From Thauera propionica (GTDB lineage: Bacteria; Pseudomonadota; Gammaproteobacteria; Burkholderiales; Rhodocyclaceae), in NCBI RefSeq assembly GCF_002245655.1, contig NZ_NOIH01000006.1, positions 1-64,000 of the forward strand: a stretch of 64,000 nucleotides of DNA. The letters run 5' to 3'. Below, one piece after another: positions 40,601 to 50,888 of this stretch. Each line of letters begins with the position of its first letter. Position 1 is the first letter of the stretch. The notes beneath the pieces were generated by a model. It made no database searches, was not told the origin of the DNA, and saw nothing but the letters and a program-made list of their open reading frames with translations. The translations under genes and the position numbers were made by a program.

Positions 40601-42739
40601 TCAGACCTTGAAGCCCGAAACCGAGCCCTTCAGTTCGACGGCAAGGTCGGACAGCTGGCCGATCGACACTGCCGTCTGTTGCGTGCCGAGCGTGGTCTGC
40701 TCGGTAATGGTCAGAATGTCCTTCATCGTTGCGGCAACGCGGTCGGCGGTGGCCGCCTGCTGCTGCGTGTCGGTCGAAATCTGTTCAATCAGGCGTGCGG
40801 CCTCGAGCGAAACCTGGTCGATCTCGGACAGGGCCTGGCCTGCGGCGTCGGACAGCTGGGCGCCCTCGACCACGTCGCGCGTGGCGTTCTCCATGGCGCC
40901 GACGGCGTCCTGGGTGTCGGTCTGAATCGTCTTCACGATCGCTGCGATCTGCTTCGTCGCTTCAGCCGAACGTTCGGCCAGACGCTGCACTTCTTCCGCA
41001 ACCACGGTGAAGCCGCGGCCCGCTTCGCCGGCCGACGCGGCCTGGATGGCGGCGTTGAGTGCCAGCACGTTGGTCTGCTCGGTAATGTCCGAAATCAGTT
41101 CCACGATCTCGCCGATTTCCTGCGAGGACTCACCCAGGCGCTTGATCCGCTTGGAGGTCTCCTGGATCTGGCTACGGATGTCGTTCATGCCGCGGATGGT
41201 GTTCTCCACCGCTTCCGCGCCCTTGCGCGCAGCGTCCAGCGAGCGGCGTGCAACCAGAGCGGACTGGGTGGCGAGCTCGGACGAGTCCGTCATCGACTGC
41301 GCCATGCGCTGGACCGTGGCACCGGCTTCCTCGATCTCGCGCGACTGGCGCTCGGTCGCCTCGAGCAGTTCCTTGGACGTGCGCTGGGCGGACTCGGTGG
41401 CGCTGGTCACGCGGCTTGCGGCGTCGTTGATTCGACGCACCAGCACCGAGAGCTCCTCGACCGTGTAGTTGACCGAGTCGGCAATGGCGCCGGTGATGTC
41501 CTCGGTCACCGTTGCACGCACGGTAAGGTCACCGTCAGCGAGGTCGCCCATTTCGTTCATCAGTCGCAGAATGGCCTGCTGCGACAGGTTGCGTTCGTTT
41601 TCCGCACTGCTTCGCTGGGCTTCCAGTTCCGCGCTACGTTCGGCCACGTCCGTGCGGTAGGCACGCACCATCGCCACCAGCACGAGCACGCTCAGCAGGG
41701 CGCCGGCGGCGATCAGCAGATGAATGAGGGTGAGGCCGCGGTAGTTGCGGTTCAGCTCTTCGGTGAGCTCGCCCGCGCGGGCAAGCAGCGGTACCGAGTC
41801 GCTGAAGATGCGGCTGCCGGCCTGCTTTGCCAGCACGGTGTTCTGGATCGTGGAGAGGATTTCGTCTGTTGCGTCGAAGGTCGGCGTGGCCGCGGTGGCG
41901 AGCGCTTCGACCTGGCGACGCAGCTCGCTGTCGATGGCGGTGCGCGACAGCGTCTCGAGTTCGGAACGCAGCGCTTCGGCGTCACGGCTCAGCACGAAGG
42001 CGACCTCGGGGTCGATGACGTCGGCGGCGAGCAGCGCGTTGGCGTTCTTCGCCAGGCGTTGTGTCAGCATCATGCCGCGGTGGGCGGCACTTTGTCCGGC
42101 CTGGTTCGCGCCCCCTTGTTCGGCGAGCTGCACGACGCGCTCGCTGATGTCGAGCAGTTCGGCATTCGAGTTGTTCATTGCGGACACCACGGAGTACAGC
42201 GCGATGAGGTTCTGGCGTTCCTTTATCAGCTGTGCGGTGTTGCGCTCGGTGTCCTGCCAGGCGCTTCCCAGTGCATCGAGTTGCCCCCGTACCGCGGCCG
42301 GGGCCGGCGGCGCGACTGCGTCACCGACTGCGCCGCCCTGGTTCAGCGCCTGCAGCAGCTCGGCGAAGCGGGTGCGGCTGCCGTCTAGTTCGTTGAATGC
42401 GTTGGCGTTTCCGCGCACGGCAAGCTGGGCGGATTTCGCAATCTGCTGGGAGAGCATCTGCAGTTCGCTCGACGCGGTGACGTGCAGGGTGCCGTTTGCC
42501 GTCTGCTGCCCCTGATACAGGGCCAGGCCTACGGTGGTGATCGCCAGTGCGCCGAACAGCATGCCCAGGTTGCGCAGGCGCTCGGCAATCGTGAGCGACG
42601 CAGCGGGCGCGCTGTCAGCCTTCGGCTTGGCCTTTGCCTTGGCAGCGGCCACTGCGGCGCCGGTATCGATGATTGTCGAGGTGTCGCTGCCCGGGGTTTC
42701 GAGGGCCGCTGCTTTGTTGCCGAAGAGCTTGAATGCCAT
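40601..42739 (-). CDS. pilJ: Methyl-accepting chemotaxis protein PilJ, 712 aa
   Basis: Membrane receptor of the Pil-Chp system. The cytoplasmic N-terminus contains an Ala/Lys-rich stretch. Membrane helices are near residues 58-80 ([20 protein letters not shown]) and 340-365 ([21 protein letters not shown]) with a periplasmic type IV pili methyl-accepting domain between them. A HAMP-like segment follows, then the signalling hairpin ([42 protein letters not shown]), which carries Gln-Ala-Ser-Ala where canonical receptors have R-A-G-E. Such N-termini and Q/S hairpins are usual in PilJ. AGGCGGAG ribosome-binding site. Confidence 0.95.
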   Translation of the reverse strand: MAFKLFGNKAAALETPGSDTSTIIDTGAAVAAAKAKAKPKADSAPAASLTIAERLRNLGMLFGALAITTVGLALYQGQQTANGTLHVTASSELQMLSQQIAKSAQLAVRGNANAFNELDGSRTRFAELLQALNQGGAVGDAVAPPAPAAVRGQLDALGSAWQDTERNTAQLIKERQNLIALYSVVSAMNNSNAELLDISERVVQLAEQGGANQAGQSAAHRGMMLTQRLAKNANALLAADVIDPEVAFVLSRDAEALRSELETLSRTAIDSELRRQVEALATAATPTFDATDEILSTIQNTVLAKQAGSRIFSDSVPLLARAGELTEELNRNYRGLTLIHLLIAAGALLSVLVLVAMVRAYRTDVAERSAELEAQRSSAENERNLSQQAILRLMNEMGDLADGDLTVRATVTEDITGAIADSVNYTVEELSVLVRRINDAASRVTSATESAQRTSKELLEATERQSREIEEAGATVQRMAQSMTDSSELATQSALVARRSLDAARKGAEAVENTIRGMNDIRSQIQETSKRIKRLGESSQEIGEIVELISDITEQTNVLALNAAIQAASAGEAGRGFTVVAEEVQRLAERSAEATKQIAAIVKTIQTDTQDAVGAMENATRDVVEGAQLSDAAGQALSEIDQVSLEAARLIEQISTDTQQQAATADRVAATMKDILTITEQTTLGTQQTAVSIGQLSDLAVELKGSVSGFKV

Positions 42740-42795
42740 GATGCTTGCTCCGCCTTGTTGGAGGAATGTGCGGGGATCGGGAATGAATACGGGGA

Positions 42796-43305
42796 TCAGG
42801 CCAGGCCGGCGTCGAGGAAGTCCGGGCTGGCCAGGAGCTTGCCGACGTCGAGTTGCAGCCAGAGGTTGTTCTGTGCGTCACGCAGCCGGTTTCTCACCCA
42901 CTGGCGCGCGTCGGCGTCCGTGTCGGGCTCGAAGTCGTCCTGGCTGCGCAAGCCCAGCGAGCTGCTGACCAGCAGCGCGCAATTGACGCCCTGCTTCGCG
43001 CCGACGAGCAGCAGGCGGGCGCGACCCGCGGCAATGACCGGGGCGTGGCCGTGGAACTGCGACAGGTCAACAACGCCGAAAAGCGTGCCGCGCACGTTTG
43101 CAAGCCCGCGGTACCACGGGCGGGTCAGCGGCACCGACGACAGCGGCGGTGGCGGCAGGATTTCGCCAGCCTCGGACAGGTCAATCAACCAGTTCTCGTT
43201 ACCGGCCTGGAATCCGAGCAGGCCGCGTCGGTCCGTGCTGCGGGCTTCCGCCAGCCGGCGGGCGAGGCCTTCCTGGAATTCGCGCAGGCTGCTGCGTCGG
43301 GCCAT
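42796..43305 (-). CDS. pilI: CheW-like adaptor PilI, 169 aa
   Basis: CheW-domain coupling protein linking PilJ to PilL. The core comprises [53 protein letters not shown], typical for the adaptor. [23 protein letters not shown] completes the second half. Short basic N-terminus. Lies 7 bases after pilH and 56 bases before pilJ in the same direction. Confidence 0.93.
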   Translation of the reverse strand: MARRSSLREFQEGLARRLAEARSTDRRGLLGFQAGNENWLIDLSEAGEILPPPPLSSVPLTRPWYRGLANVRGTLFGVVDLSQFHGHAPVIAAGRARLLLVGAKQGVNCALLVSSSLGLRSQDDFEPDTDADARQWVRNRLRDAQNNLWLQLDVGKLLASPDFLDAGLA

Positions 43306-43312
43306 GATCGCC

Positions 43313-43678
43313 TCAGCCGATGGCCCGGATGCGGGCGAGCAGATCGTTGTGGTCGACCGGCTTCACCATATAGGCGTAGGCGCCCTGGCGCATGCCCCAG
43401 ATCTTGTCGGTCTCTTCGCCCTTGGTGGTGCACATGATGATCGGGATGTTGCGGGTGGCGTCGTCGCGCGAGATCGTGCGCGTGGCCTGGTAACCGTTCA
43501 TGCCGGGCATGACCACGTCCATCAGGATCAGGTCGGGCTTGTCGGCCTTGCTGCGCTGGATGGCTTCTTCGCCGCTTTCGGCGGTGATGATCTCGTAACC
43601 GTTGCGGGCAAGTACTTCCTGCAGGGCGAGGCGTTCGGTGGGCGAATCGTCCACCACGAGGATTTTGCGGATCGGCAT
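43313..43678 (-). CDS. pilH: Response regulator PilH, 121 aa
   Basis: Single receiver domain. ILVVDDSPTERLALQEVL holds the acidic pair, LILMDVVMPGMNGYQATRTI the phospho-Asp, and PIIMCTTKGEETDKIWGMRQGAYAYMVKPVDHNDLL the Thr/Ser and Lys switch positions. In Pseudomonas PilH affects retraction and phosphate flow in the Pil-Chp system. The start at 43678 (MPIRKILVV) is supported by the family; the longer frame merges with pilG sequence in another frame. Confidence 0.94.
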   Translation of the reverse strand: MPIRKILVVDDSPTERLALQEVLARNGYEIITAESGEEAIQRSKADKPDLILMDVVMPGMNGYQATRTISRDDATRNIPIIMCTTKGEETDKIWGMRQGAYAYMVKPVDHNDLLARIRAIG

Positions 43679-43704
43679 CGTGTGAAGTCCTAGGGAAGGT
43701 TGAT

Positions 43705-44094
43705 TCAAGTGGCGCTGCTGCGGCCGGCGTGTTGCGCGACGGCCTTCAGCAGGCTGTCCTTGGTGAAGGGCTTGGTGAGGTATTCGTCCGAGCCCACCAT
43801 GCGGCCGCGCGCGCGATCGAACAATCCGTCGCGCGATGACAGCATGATCACTGGGGTCGAGGCCAGCCGCGGGTTTTTCTTGATCAGGGCGCAGGTCTGA
43901 TATCCGTCCAGCCGCGGCATCATGATGTCGACGAAGATTACGTCGGGGTTGTGGTCGGCGATCTTCGCCAGGGCATCGAAGCCGTCCTCGGCGAGCAGCA
44001 CCTGACAGCCGGACTGGCCGAGAAAGATCTCGGCGCTGCGGCGAATCGTGTTGCTGTCGTCGATGACCATCACCTTCAGTCCGGCAAGGTCCAT
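43705..44094 (-). CDS. pilG: Response regulator PilG, 129 aa
   Basis: Single receiver domain that promotes pilus extension in homologous systems. KVMVIDDSNTIRRSAEIFLG carries the acidic pair, VIFVDIMMPRLDGYQTCALI the phospho-Asp, and PVIMLSSRDGLFDRARGRMVGSDEYLTKPFTKDSLL the Ser and Lys positions; SSRDGLFD...GRMVGSDEYLTKPF is PilG-typical. The start at 44094 (MDLAGLKVMV) agrees with relatives. First gene of the chemosensory set, 82 bases after rubredoxin. Confidence 0.94.
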   Translation of the reverse strand: MDLAGLKVMVIDDSNTIRRSAEIFLGQSGCQVLLAEDGFDALAKIADHNPDVIFVDIMMPRLDGYQTCALIKKNPRLASTPVIMLSSRDGLFDRARGRMVGSDEYLTKPFTKDSLLKAVAQHAGRSSAT

Positions 44095-44176
44095 GCAAGC
44101 TGTCCTCGGGTTGATCGTGGTGCAGGCCCATCGGGATCGCGATCCGGTGACGAGCCTCGGGGAGTGAAACGGGGTG

Positions 44177-44356
44177 TCAGATTTCGACGAGCTCGAAATC
44201 CTCCTTGCGCGCCTGGCATTCAGGGCAGGTCCAGTTCGGCGGGACGTCTTCCCAGCGCGTGCCGGGCGCAATGCCTTCTTCGGGCAGACCGGCGGCTTCG
44301 TCATAGATGAAACCGCAGATCAGACACATGTAGGTCTTGTAAGGCGTATCGGCCAT
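44177..44356 (-). CDS. Rubredoxin, 59 aa
   Basis: Small electron carrier with one iron held by four Cys: CLICG (C11, C14) and CPECQ (C44, C47). Conserved aromatic and acidic residues ([34 protein letters not shown]) match the family, with the usual insertion-free length. The start at 44356 is internal to a long false frame. Found next to pilG in many betaproteobacteria, but the functional link is unclear. Divergent from thiD. Confidence 0.96.
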   Translation of the reverse strand: MADTPYKTYMCLICGFIYDEAAGLPEEGIAPGTRWEDVPPNWTCPECQARKEDFELVEI

Positions 44357-44443
44357 CTTTCGACTCAATCCGGGGGCGGGAGTAAAATTGGACGCAATAT
44401 TAACGCATACTTTTCGCCGCCTTCTGTGGCGGACTTCTCGCTC

Positions 44444-45307
44444 ATGCCAATCGAGATTCCGGAAATGCCCCCCGCAGTACTCTGCCTGGGGGCGGGTGAC
44501 GTAACCGCTGGCGGCGGAATTGTCGCCGATGTGCTGACTTTGTCGAGCATGGGATGCCATCCGCTTGCCGTGCAGACGGCGGCGATCGCCCGCGACACGC
44601 GGGCTGTCGAGGAGGCTTGGGCGCAGTCGCCCGAGGTGATCGTGGCGCAGGCGCGGGCCGTGCTCGAGGACATTCCGGTCGCGGCGTTCAAGCTCGGGTT
44701 CGCGGGCAGCGTGGAGAACATCGCGGCCATCGCGGAGATCCTGTCCGACTACCCCGAACTGCCGCTGGTGGTGGAGCCTGCCCTCTATTCGGCCAACGAC
44801 ACGGCGGAGGGCGGGGAGGAGATGGCCTCGGCGCTGGCCGACCTGATCCTGCCGCAGACCACGCTGCTGGTGGTGGGGCGCCACGAACTGTGCCGGCTCG
44901 CCGGCATGACCGGGGCTGCCGAGGATGACGGCGCCGATGGCGACGAGGGGGACGAGCCCGGCGTCGACGATGCGCTCGAACGGGTGCTGTCGTGCGGCAC
45001 CGAGTTCATTCTGCTGACCGATGGCGCCGCGCACGGACCGCAGGTCGTCAACACCCTGGTGGCGCAGGACGGCGTGTTGCGCACCGATGCGTGGCCGCGG
45101 CTGGCCGAGCGCTATCTCGGCGCTGGGACGACTCTGGCCGCCGCGGTGGCGGCTGCGCTGGCACATGGCATGGCGGTTGCTGAGGCGGTACGCGAGGCAC
45201 AGGAGTTCACCCAGCAGACGCTGCGTCATGCCTATCGGCCGGGCATGGGCGTCGCACTGCCGGACCGCTTTTTCTGGGCGCGTGGCAAGGGAGCGGAAGA
45301 TGAGTGA
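44444..45307 (+). CDS. thiD: Hydroxymethylpyrimidine/phosphomethylpyrimidine kinase, 287 aa
   Basis: Phosphorylates the pyrimidine moiety of thiamine. Ribokinase-fold features are [36 protein letters not shown] at the N-terminus and [15 protein letters not shown] in the middle. The C-terminal anion-hole motif, normally GTGCTLS, reads GAGTTLAAA here. The middle has an acidic loop ([14 protein letters not shown], about residues 165-178) not usual for ThiD. Overlaps thiE by 8 bases. The atypical features leave some doubt about substrate. Confidence 0.85.
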   Translation: MPIEIPEMPPAVLCLGAGDVTAGGGIVADVLTLSSMGCHPLAVQTAAIARDTRAVEEAWAQSPEVIVAQARAVLEDIPVAAFKLGFAGSVENIAAIAEILSDYPELPLVVEPALYSANDTAEGGEEMASALADLILPQTTLLVVGRHELCRLAGMTGAAEDDGADGDEGDEPGVDDALERVLSCGTEFILLTDGAAHGPQVVNTLVAQDGVLRTDAWPRLAERYLGAGTTLAAAVAAALAHGMAVAEAVREAQEFTQQTLRHAYRPGMGVALPDRFFWARGKGAEDE

Positions 45308-45950
45308 GCAGGCGCCGCCGTCGCCTGTCCTGGCTTGCCGGCGCCTGCGTGGCCTGTATGCCATCACCCCCGACGAGACCGATGGCGCGCGCCTCCTCGA
45401 GCTGACACGCAGGGTGCTGGCCGGCCGGCCAGCCCTGTTGCAGTATCGCAACAAGCGCGTCGCTGGCACCGAGCGGCGGGAACAGGCGGAGGCGTTGCTG
45501 GCCCTGTGCCGCGCAGCTGGCGTGCCGTTGATCGTCAACGACGATCTGGCGCTCGCGCTCGAGATCGGTGCCGACGGCGTGCATCTGGGGCGCGACGATG
45601 GTGATCCCGCAGCCGCGCGCCGCGTGCTGGGCGAAGGCCGCATCCTCGGCGTGACCTGTTACGCCGACTGGGGTCGGGCGAAGGCGGGCGCTGCGGCGGG
45701 CGCCGATTATGTCGCCTTCGGCGCGATGTTCCCCTCTCCCACCAAGCCGCATGCGCCTCCTGCGCCACTTGCATTGCTGGCGCGCGCGCGGGACGAACTC
45801 GGCCTGCCAGTGGCCGCGATCGGCGGCATCACGCTGGAGAACGCAGCGCAGGTGATTTTGGCCGGGGCCGATCTGATCGCGGTGGTCAGCGACGTGTTCG
45901 GCGCGGCGGACCCGACGGCGCGCGCTGCGGCCTATCGCACGCTCTTCTGA
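45300..45950 (+). CDS. thiE: Thiamine-phosphate synthase, 216 aa
   Basis: Joins HMP-PP and the thiazole phosphate to give thiamine phosphate. TIM-barrel signature: LLQYRNKRV (diphosphate binding), [47 protein letters not shown] and [28 protein letters not shown]. Starts inside the end of thiD. No TPP riboswitch was seen upstream of the pair. Confidence 0.95.
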   Translation: MSEQAPPSPVLACRRLRGLYAITPDETDGARLLELTRRVLAGRPALLQYRNKRVAGTERREQAEALLALCRAAGVPLIVNDDLALALEIGADGVHLGRDDGDPAAARRVLGEGRILGVTCYADWGRAKAGAAAGADYVAFGAMFPSPTKPHAPPAPLALLARARDELGLPVAAIGGITLENAAQVILAGADLIAVVSDVFGAADPTARAAAYRTLF

Positions 45951-46057
45951 CGCAGGGTTGCCCGCGCCGTGCCGCGTTCTTGATCCGTGTGGTGGACCGG
46001 CCTGGCTTGCGGGCGCGACAATGGCGCCTTTCGAATGCAGTCCAGGACGAACGCACC

Positions 46058-47341
46058 ATGACCAGTCGCAACGAAACCCTCTTCCAGCGCGCCCAGCGGA
46101 CCATTCCCGGCGGCGTCAATTCGCCCGTTCGTGCCTTCCGTTCGGTCGGCGGCACGCCGCGCTTCCTCGAGCGCGCCGAGGGCGCGCGCGTGTGGGATGC
46201 CGACGGCAAGGCCTACATCGACTACGTCGGCTCCTGGGGGCCGGCCATTGCCGGCCACGCCCATCCGGCGATCGTCGAGGCGGTGCGCGAGGCGGCGCTG
46301 AAGGGCCTGTCCTTTGGTGCGCCGACCGAAAGCGAAGTCGAGATGGCCGAGCTGATCTGCGCGCTGTTGCCCTCGGTCGAGATGGTGCGCCTGGTCAGCT
46401 CCGGCACCGAAGCGACGATGAGCGCGATCCGCCTGGCGCGCGGTTTCACCGGTCGCGACGCGATCATCAAGTTCGAGGGCTGCTACCACGGCCATGCCGA
46501 CAGCCTGTTGGTGAAGGCGGGCTCCGGCCTGCTGACCTTCGGCAACCCATCCTCGGGTGGCGTGCCGGCCGACTTTGCCAAGCACACCATCGTGCTCCAC
46601 TTCAACGACCTGCAGCAGGTCGAGGACGTGTTCAAGGCGCGCGGCGACGAGATTGCCGCCATCATCGTCGAGCCGGTGGCCGGCAACATGAACCTTATCA
46701 AGCCGCAGCCGGGCTTCCTCGAGGGCCTGCGCCGCCTCTGCACCGAATACGGTGCGGTGCTGATCTTCGACGAGGTCATGACGGGCTTCCGCGTCGGCCC
46801 GCAGGGCGTGGCCGGGCTGACCGGTATCTCCCCCGACCTGACCACGCTGGGCAAGGTCATCGGCGGCGGCATGCCGGTGGGTGCCTTCGGTGGCCGCCGC
46901 GACATCATGGAGAAGATCGCGCCGCTCGGCAGTGTCTACCAGGCCGGTACGCTGTCGGGCAGCCCGGTGGCGGTGGCGGCGGGCATGGTGTCGCTGAAGC
47001 TGACGCGAGAGCCCGGTTTCTACGAAGGCCTGGCCGCCAGCGCCCAGCGCCTGGTCGATGGTCTTGCCGCTGCGGCCAGGGACGCCGGCGTCACCTTCAG
47101 CGCGGATTCGGTAGGCGGCATGTTCGGCGTCTATTTCGCCGACAAGGTGCCGGCTTCGTTCGCCGATGTGATGGCGTCGGACAAGGAGCGCTTCAACCGC
47201 TTCTTCCACGCCATGCTGGACGCGGGCCACTACTTCGCGCCCTCGGCCTTCGAGGCCGGCTTCGTGTCGGCGGCGCACGGCGCTGCGGAGATCGACGCGA
47301 CGGTGGCGGCGGCGCGCGAGGTGTTTACGAAGCTGGGTTGA
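46058..47341 (+). CDS. hemL: Glutamate-1-semialdehyde 2,1-aminomutase, 427 aa
   Basis: Converts glutamate-1-semialdehyde to 5-aminolevulinate for tetrapyrroles such as the haem of the cytochrome b here. PLP fold type I with [19 protein letters not shown] at the N-terminus, [35 protein letters not shown] and the PLP lysine in [17 protein letters not shown]. Start at 46058, with a weak GGACGA ribosome-binding site. Followed by a 410-bp gene-free region with large hairpins. Confidence 0.96.
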   Translation: MTSRNETLFQRAQRTIPGGVNSPVRAFRSVGGTPRFLERAEGARVWDADGKAYIDYVGSWGPAIAGHAHPAIVEAVREAALKGLSFGAPTESEVEMAELICALLPSVEMVRLVSSGTEATMSAIRLARGFTGRDAIIKFEGCYHGHADSLLVKAGSGLLTFGNPSSGGVPADFAKHTIVLHFNDLQQVEDVFKARGDEIAAIIVEPVAGNMNLIKPQPGFLEGLRRLCTEYGAVLIFDEVMTGFRVGPQGVAGLTGISPDLTTLGKVIGGGMPVGAFGGRRDIMEKIAPLGSVYQAGTLSGSPVAVAAGMVSLKLTREPGFYEGLAASAQRLVDGLAAAARDAGVTFSADSVGGMFGVYFADKVPASFADVMASDKERFNRFFHAMLDAGHYFAPSAFEAGFVSAAHGAAEIDATVAAAREVFTKLG

Positions 47342-47362
47342 CGGGGGGGTGAGATCCGCCTG

Positions 47363-47450
47363 GGAGGTGCGGGGTATGCCTTCCGAGGCTGCGGAACTCG
47401 CCCTTCGGGCTCAGACAGTCCTCGCCTCTTCACGCATACCCCGCGCCTCC
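47363..47450. repeat. REP-like hairpin element A
   Basis: Outer stem of 17 pairs (47363-47379 with 47434-47450, one G-T wobble), ending GCGGGGTATGC and GCATACCCCGC. Inner pairs are GAGGC/GCCTC and a GCCC-TTC-GGGC hairpin. Read on the minus strand, the inner part is GGCGAGGACTGTCTGAGC ... CGAGTTCCGCAG. Confidence 0.75.
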
Positions 47451-47496
47451 CCGGCTACCGTCGTCTTCGCTCGGAGGCTGAAAGACATGCGCACGT

Positions 47497-47529
47497 CGGC
47501 AGTGGGTCCCGTCGCTTCGAGCACTGCCG
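47497..47529. repeat. Small hairpin between the two REP-like elements
   Basis: CGGCAGTG (47497-47504) pairs with CACTGCCG (47522-47529). The loop is GGTCCCGTCGCTTCGAG. No U-run follows. Confidence 0.5.
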
Positions 47530-47585
47530 GGAGATATGACCCGCTGGGGCCTTTGCGTTAAGCATCTTGCACGATTCAAGGATGC

Positions 47586-47661
47586 GTGCGGGGTGCTCCT
47601 GAAGGGGCGAGGACTGTCCGAGCGAAGCGAGTTCCGCAGACCCGGAAGGAGCACCCCGCAC
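47586..47661. repeat. REP-like hairpin element B
   Basis: Outer stem of 15 pairs, GTGCGGGGTGCTCCT with AGGAGCACCCCGCAC. The interior reads GGGGCGAGGACTGTCCGAGC-GAA-GCGAGTTCCGCAG on the plus strand, the same core as element A in reverse orientation. The outer stems share GCGGGGT but otherwise differ in sequence, as if covariation keeps the stem. Confidence 0.75.
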
Positions 47662-47751
47662 ACGTCCCCGCAGCGAGCGATCGAGCGGAGACGCCTGCGA
47701 GCCCCCGGAGAAACGCCCCTGCCGCACTGCCATTGCGGCGGCGCATGCTGC

Positions 47752-49248
47752 TTACATCAGGAACAGCGTCGCCAGTCCCAGGAAGATGAAGAAGCCCCCT
47801 GAATCCGTGAGCGCGGTGATCATCACCGAGCCGCCGATCGCCGGGTCCGCGCCAAGGCGCTGGCGCAGCATCGGGATCATCACGCCTGCGCTCGCGGCCA
47901 GCAGCAGGTTCAGCGTCATTGCACTGGTCATCACCGCACCCAGCGATGCGCTGCCGTACAGCCACCATGCCAGCACGCCCAGCAGGCCACCCCACACCAG
48001 GCCGTTGAACAGCGCCACCCCCAGCTCCTTCTTCAGCAGGCGCTGCATGGCCGACTGCTCCACCTGACCCATCGCGATCGCGCGCACGATCATCGTCGTC
48101 GTCTGGTTGCCCGAGTTCCCGCCGATGCCGGCCACGATCGGCATCAGCGCGGCCAGTGCCACCAGCTTCTCGATCGAATCCTCGAACATGCCGATCACCC
48201 GCGAGGCCACGAAGGCGGTCACCAGGTTGATCGCCAGCCAGGCCCAGCGGTTCTTCACCGAGTCCCACACCGACGCGAAGATGTCCTCCTCCTCGCGCAG
48301 ACCGGCGTTGCTCAGGATTTCGGCCTCGGACTCCTCGCGGATGAAGTCGACCACGTCGGCCACCGTCAGGCGTCCGATCACGCGCTTCTCGCTGTCGACG
48401 ACCGGAGCGGAAATCAGGTCGTAGCGCTCGAAGGCCTGGGCAGCCTCGTCCGCCTCGTCCTCGGGCGTGAAGCTGATCACCGTCTCCGAGCGCATCACCT
48501 CGGCGACCTCCAGTTCGGGGTCGCTGATCAGCAGGCTTTCCAGGGTCAGGATGCCCTTCAGGTGGTCCTCGCGGTCCACGACGAAGAGCTTGTCGGTATG
48601 GTCGGGCAGTTCGTCGAAGCGGCGCAGGTAGCGCAGCACCACCTCGAGCGTGACGTCCTCACGCACCGTCACCATGTCGAAGTCCATCAGCGCGCCGACC
48701 GAGTCCTCCGGATAGGACATCGCGGTGCGCAGTTGCTCGCGGCCCTCGGTGTCGAGCGACTGGAAGACGTCCTGGATGACCTCGGGCGGCAGGTCGGGCG
48801 CGAGGTCGGCGAGTTCGTCGGCGTCGAGCGATTCGGCGGCGGCCTTCAGCTCTTCCGGCGCCATCGTCTCGATCAGCGATTCGCGCACCGCATCCGAGAC
48901 TTCGAGCAGGATCTCGCCGTCGCGCTCGGCCTTGACCAGGTCCCAGACGTAAAGGCGCTCCTCGAGCGGCAGGGCTTCGAGGATGTAGGCGATGTCCGCT
49001 GGGTGGAGTTCGTCGAGCTTGGCGCGCAGGCTGGCCTCGTGCTGCTTGTGCACGAGGTTCTCGACCAGCTCGTGGCGCGGCATGTCCTGACGATGGACGA
49101 GATCCTCGACGACCTTCTGACGTGCGAGCAACTCCTGCACTTCACGCAGGTGCTGTTGAACGTCGTCGGGGTGGAGTTCCTCTTCCTGCGTCATGGGCGC
49201 GGCCGGTTGCGGTTTGAACCCGAATTCTACGGGCTTGGTGCGCTGCAC
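47752..49248 (-). CDS. mgtE: Magnesium transporter MgtE, 498 aa
   Basis: Inner-membrane Mg2+ channel gated by cytoplasmic Mg2+. N-terminal MgtE domain (LHPADIAYILEALPLEERLYVWDLV), a CBS pair (about residues 170-290: TVREDVTLEVVLRYLRRF ... HLKGILTLESLLIS ... APVVDSEKRVIGRLTVADVVDFI), a plug helix and five membrane helices (about 335-498). The pore signature is AGIGGNSGNQTTTMIVRAIAMGQV. GTG 49248 has AAGGG upstream; ATG 49194 (MTQEEELHPDD) is an alternative start. Confidence 0.94.
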   Translation of the reverse strand: MQRTKPVEFGFKPQPAAPMTQEEELHPDDVQQHLREVQELLARQKVVEDLVHRQDMPRHELVENLVHKQHEASLRAKLDELHPADIAYILEALPLEERLYVWDLVKAERDGEILLEVSDAVRESLIETMAPEELKAAAESLDADELADLAPDLPPEVIQDVFQSLDTEGREQLRTAMSYPEDSVGALMDFDMVTVREDVTLEVVLRYLRRFDELPDHTDKLFVVDREDHLKGILTLESLLISDPELEVAEVMRSETVISFTPEDEADEAAQAFERYDLISAPVVDSEKRVIGRLTVADVVDFIREESEAEILSNAGLREEEDIFASVWDSVKNRWAWLAINLVTAFVASRVIGMFEDSIEKLVALAALMPIVAGIGGNSGNQTTTMIVRAIAMGQVEQSAMQRLLKKELGVALFNGLVWGGLLGVLAWWLYGSASLGAVMTSAMTLNLLLAASAGVMIPMLRQRLGADPAIGGSVMITALTDSGGFFIFLGLATLFLM

Positions 49249-49311
49249 GCGACCCTTCCCGCACCTCTTGGGGGCGCGGTTTCGCCACTTGAGGGCAATT
49301 CTTGCTGCACT

Positions 49312-49334
49312 GCACCGCGGTCGCTCCGCGGTGC
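49312..49334. other. Hairpin just downstream of mtgA
   Basis: GCACCGCGG and CCGCGGTGC form a 9-bp perfect stem with a 5-base loop. It begins five bases after the mtgA stop on the minus strand and is not followed by a U-run. Possible mRNA 3' end or processing signal. Confidence 0.45.
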
Positions 49335-49338
49335 GGCG

Positions 49339-50040
49339 TCAGGGAACCTGCGAGGCGGCCATGCGGCGCTGGATACGGTCGGCGTGGGCCGCGAGGCGCG
49401 GGCCGTAGTTGTGCTCGTAGCGACGCGGGTTCGGCAGCATCACGGCCAGTCGCGCAGCTTGTCCGGGACCGAGTTGCGCGGCCGAAACGCCGTAATACCG
49501 CCTGGCGGCCGCCTCGGCGCCGAACAGGCCGTTACCCCATTCGACCACGTTCAGATAGACCTCGAGGATGCGGCGCTTGTCCCAGGTGCGCTCGATCATG
49601 ACCGTGATCACCGCCTCCTGCGCCTTGCGCAGCCAGCTGCGGGATGGCGACAGGAAGAGGTTCTTCGCCAGTTGCTGGGAGATCGTCGATCCGCCGGCGG
49701 CAAGTCGCCCCTTGCGCTCGTTCTTTTCCAGTGCGCGCTGGATACCTTCCCAGTCGAAGCCCTCGTGATCGAGGAAGCGATCGTCCTCGGCGGCGACCAC
49801 TGCACGCTTGAGGTGCACCGAGATGCGCTCGTAGGGCACCCACTGGTGGCGCAGTGTGGCCTTGGGGTCGGTCTGGCGCAGCTCGGCCAGCCGCATGCGC
49901 ATGAAACTGGTGCTGTCCGGGTCGAAGCGGCTCCACCAGATGACCTGGGTGAACAGCACTATCTGCCAGAACAGCAACAACAGCAGGGCCGCCAGCAGCG
50001 CGCGTCCGAGCCAGCCCAGCCAGGTGCGTGGCGTCCGCAT
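49339..50040 (-). CDS. mtgA: Monofunctional peptidoglycan glycosyltransferase, 233 aa
   Basis: Polymerises lipid II glycan strands at the periplasmic face. An N-terminal membrane helix (LGRALLAALLLLLFWQIVLF, residues 11-30) is followed by a GT51 domain. Catalytic Glu lies in AVVAAEDDRFLDHEGFDW; GGSTISQQLAKNLFL and RKAQEAVITVMIERTWDKRRILEVYLNVVEWGNGLFG are GT51 motifs. No transpeptidase domain. Six bases after aroE. Confidence 0.96.
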   Translation of the reverse strand: MRTPRTWLGWLGRALLAALLLLLFWQIVLFTQVIWWSRFDPDSTSFMRMRLAELRQTDPKATLRHQWVPYERISVHLKRAVVAAEDDRFLDHEGFDWEGIQRALEKNERKGRLAAGGSTISQQLAKNLFLSPSRSWLRKAQEAVITVMIERTWDKRRILEVYLNVVEWGNGLFGAEAAARRYYGVSAAQLGPGQAARLAVMLPNPRRYEHNYGPRLAAHADRIQRRMAASQVP

Positions 50041-50046
50041 CCGGTC

Positions 50047-50880
50047 TCAGCCGGCGTCGATCTGGCGCCGCAACTCGGCCAGCACCGCTCGGCTGTCGGG
50101 CCGGATGCCGCGCCACAGGGTGAAGCTCTCGGCCGCCTGCTCGACCAGCATGCCGAGGCCGTCGGCGACACGTGCGGCGCCGTCGGTGCGGGCGGCGGCC
50201 ATGAAGGCGGTGTCGCCCCGGCCGTACATCATGTCGTAGGCCAGCGCGCCGTCCGCATAGAGGCCGGGCGGTAGCGGCGGCACGTCGTCGCTCAGGCTGG
50301 CAGCGGTGGCGTTGATGATGACGTCGAAGGACTGCCCGGCCAGCGCGGCGAAGCTGCTGGCGCTCAGCCGGGTTTCACCGACATCGGCGGCGAATGCACG
50401 GACGAGTTCCTCGGCCTTGGCCATGGTGCGGTTGGCGATGGCCAGCACCGCGGGCCGTTCGCCGAGCAAGGGCAGGATTGCGCCGCGCGCCGCGCCGCCC
50501 GCGCCGAGCAGCAGCACGCGGCGTCCCTGCAGGGCGCAGCCGAGGTTCACCGTGAGGTCGCGCACCAGGCCTGCGCCGTCGGTGTTGTCGCCCAGGATGC
50601 CGTCCGCGCCGAACGCCAGGGTGTTCACCGCGCCGGCCGCCCGCGCACGTGGTGTGTGGCGGTCGGCGAGTGCGAACGCTTCGAGCTTGAACGGCACGGT
50701 GACGTTCATGCCGCGGCCGCCTGCGGCGCGGAAGGCCTGCACCGTGGCGACGAAGCCGTCGAGTGGTGCGAGGATCGCCTCGTAGCTGATGTCCTGCGCC
50801 GTCTGGCGGGCGAATGCCGCGTGGATCTGCGGTGACTTGCTGTGGGCGATCGGGTGGCCGATGACGGCGTAGCGGTCCAT
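50047..50880 (-). CDS. aroE: Shikimate 5-dehydrogenase, 277 aa
   Basis: NADPH-dependent reduction of 3-dehydroshikimate in aromatic amino acid synthesis. Substrate site [20 protein letters not shown] and [12 protein letters not shown] with the catalytic Lys; [11 protein letters not shown]; Rossmann motif [22 protein letters not shown] for NADP phosphate. Starts 8 bases after the TonB-like gene stop and is followed directly by mtgA, so the three probably form a transcript. Confidence 0.96.
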   Translation of the reverse strand: MDRYAVIGHPIAHSKSPQIHAAFARQTAQDISYEAILAPLDGFVATVQAFRAAGGRGMNVTVPFKLEAFALADRHTPRARAAGAVNTLAFGADGILGDNTDGAGLVRDLTVNLGCALQGRRVLLLGAGGAARGAILPLLGERPAVLAIANRTMAKAEELVRAFAADVGETRLSASSFAALAGQSFDVIINATAASLSDDVPPLPPGLYADGALAYDMMYGRGDTAFMAAARTDGAARVADGLGMLVEQAAESFTLWRGIRPDSRAVLAELRRQIDAG

Positions 50881-50888
50881 GGCGGGCC

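Larger units (their letters stand above)
47342..47751. other. Gene-free intergenic region with paired hairpin elements
   Basis: No credible coding frame. It contains three inverted repeats: 47363-47450, 47497-47529 and 47586-47661. The first and third share a core motif in opposite orientation. The genes on either side (hemL and mgtE) converge, so the hairpins may also serve as transcription stops. Confidence 0.7.

Noticed and set aside
44357-44443. Possible TPP riboswitch before thiD-thiE
   Set aside because: The 87-base spacer is too short and lacks the conserved CUGAGA-type sequence.
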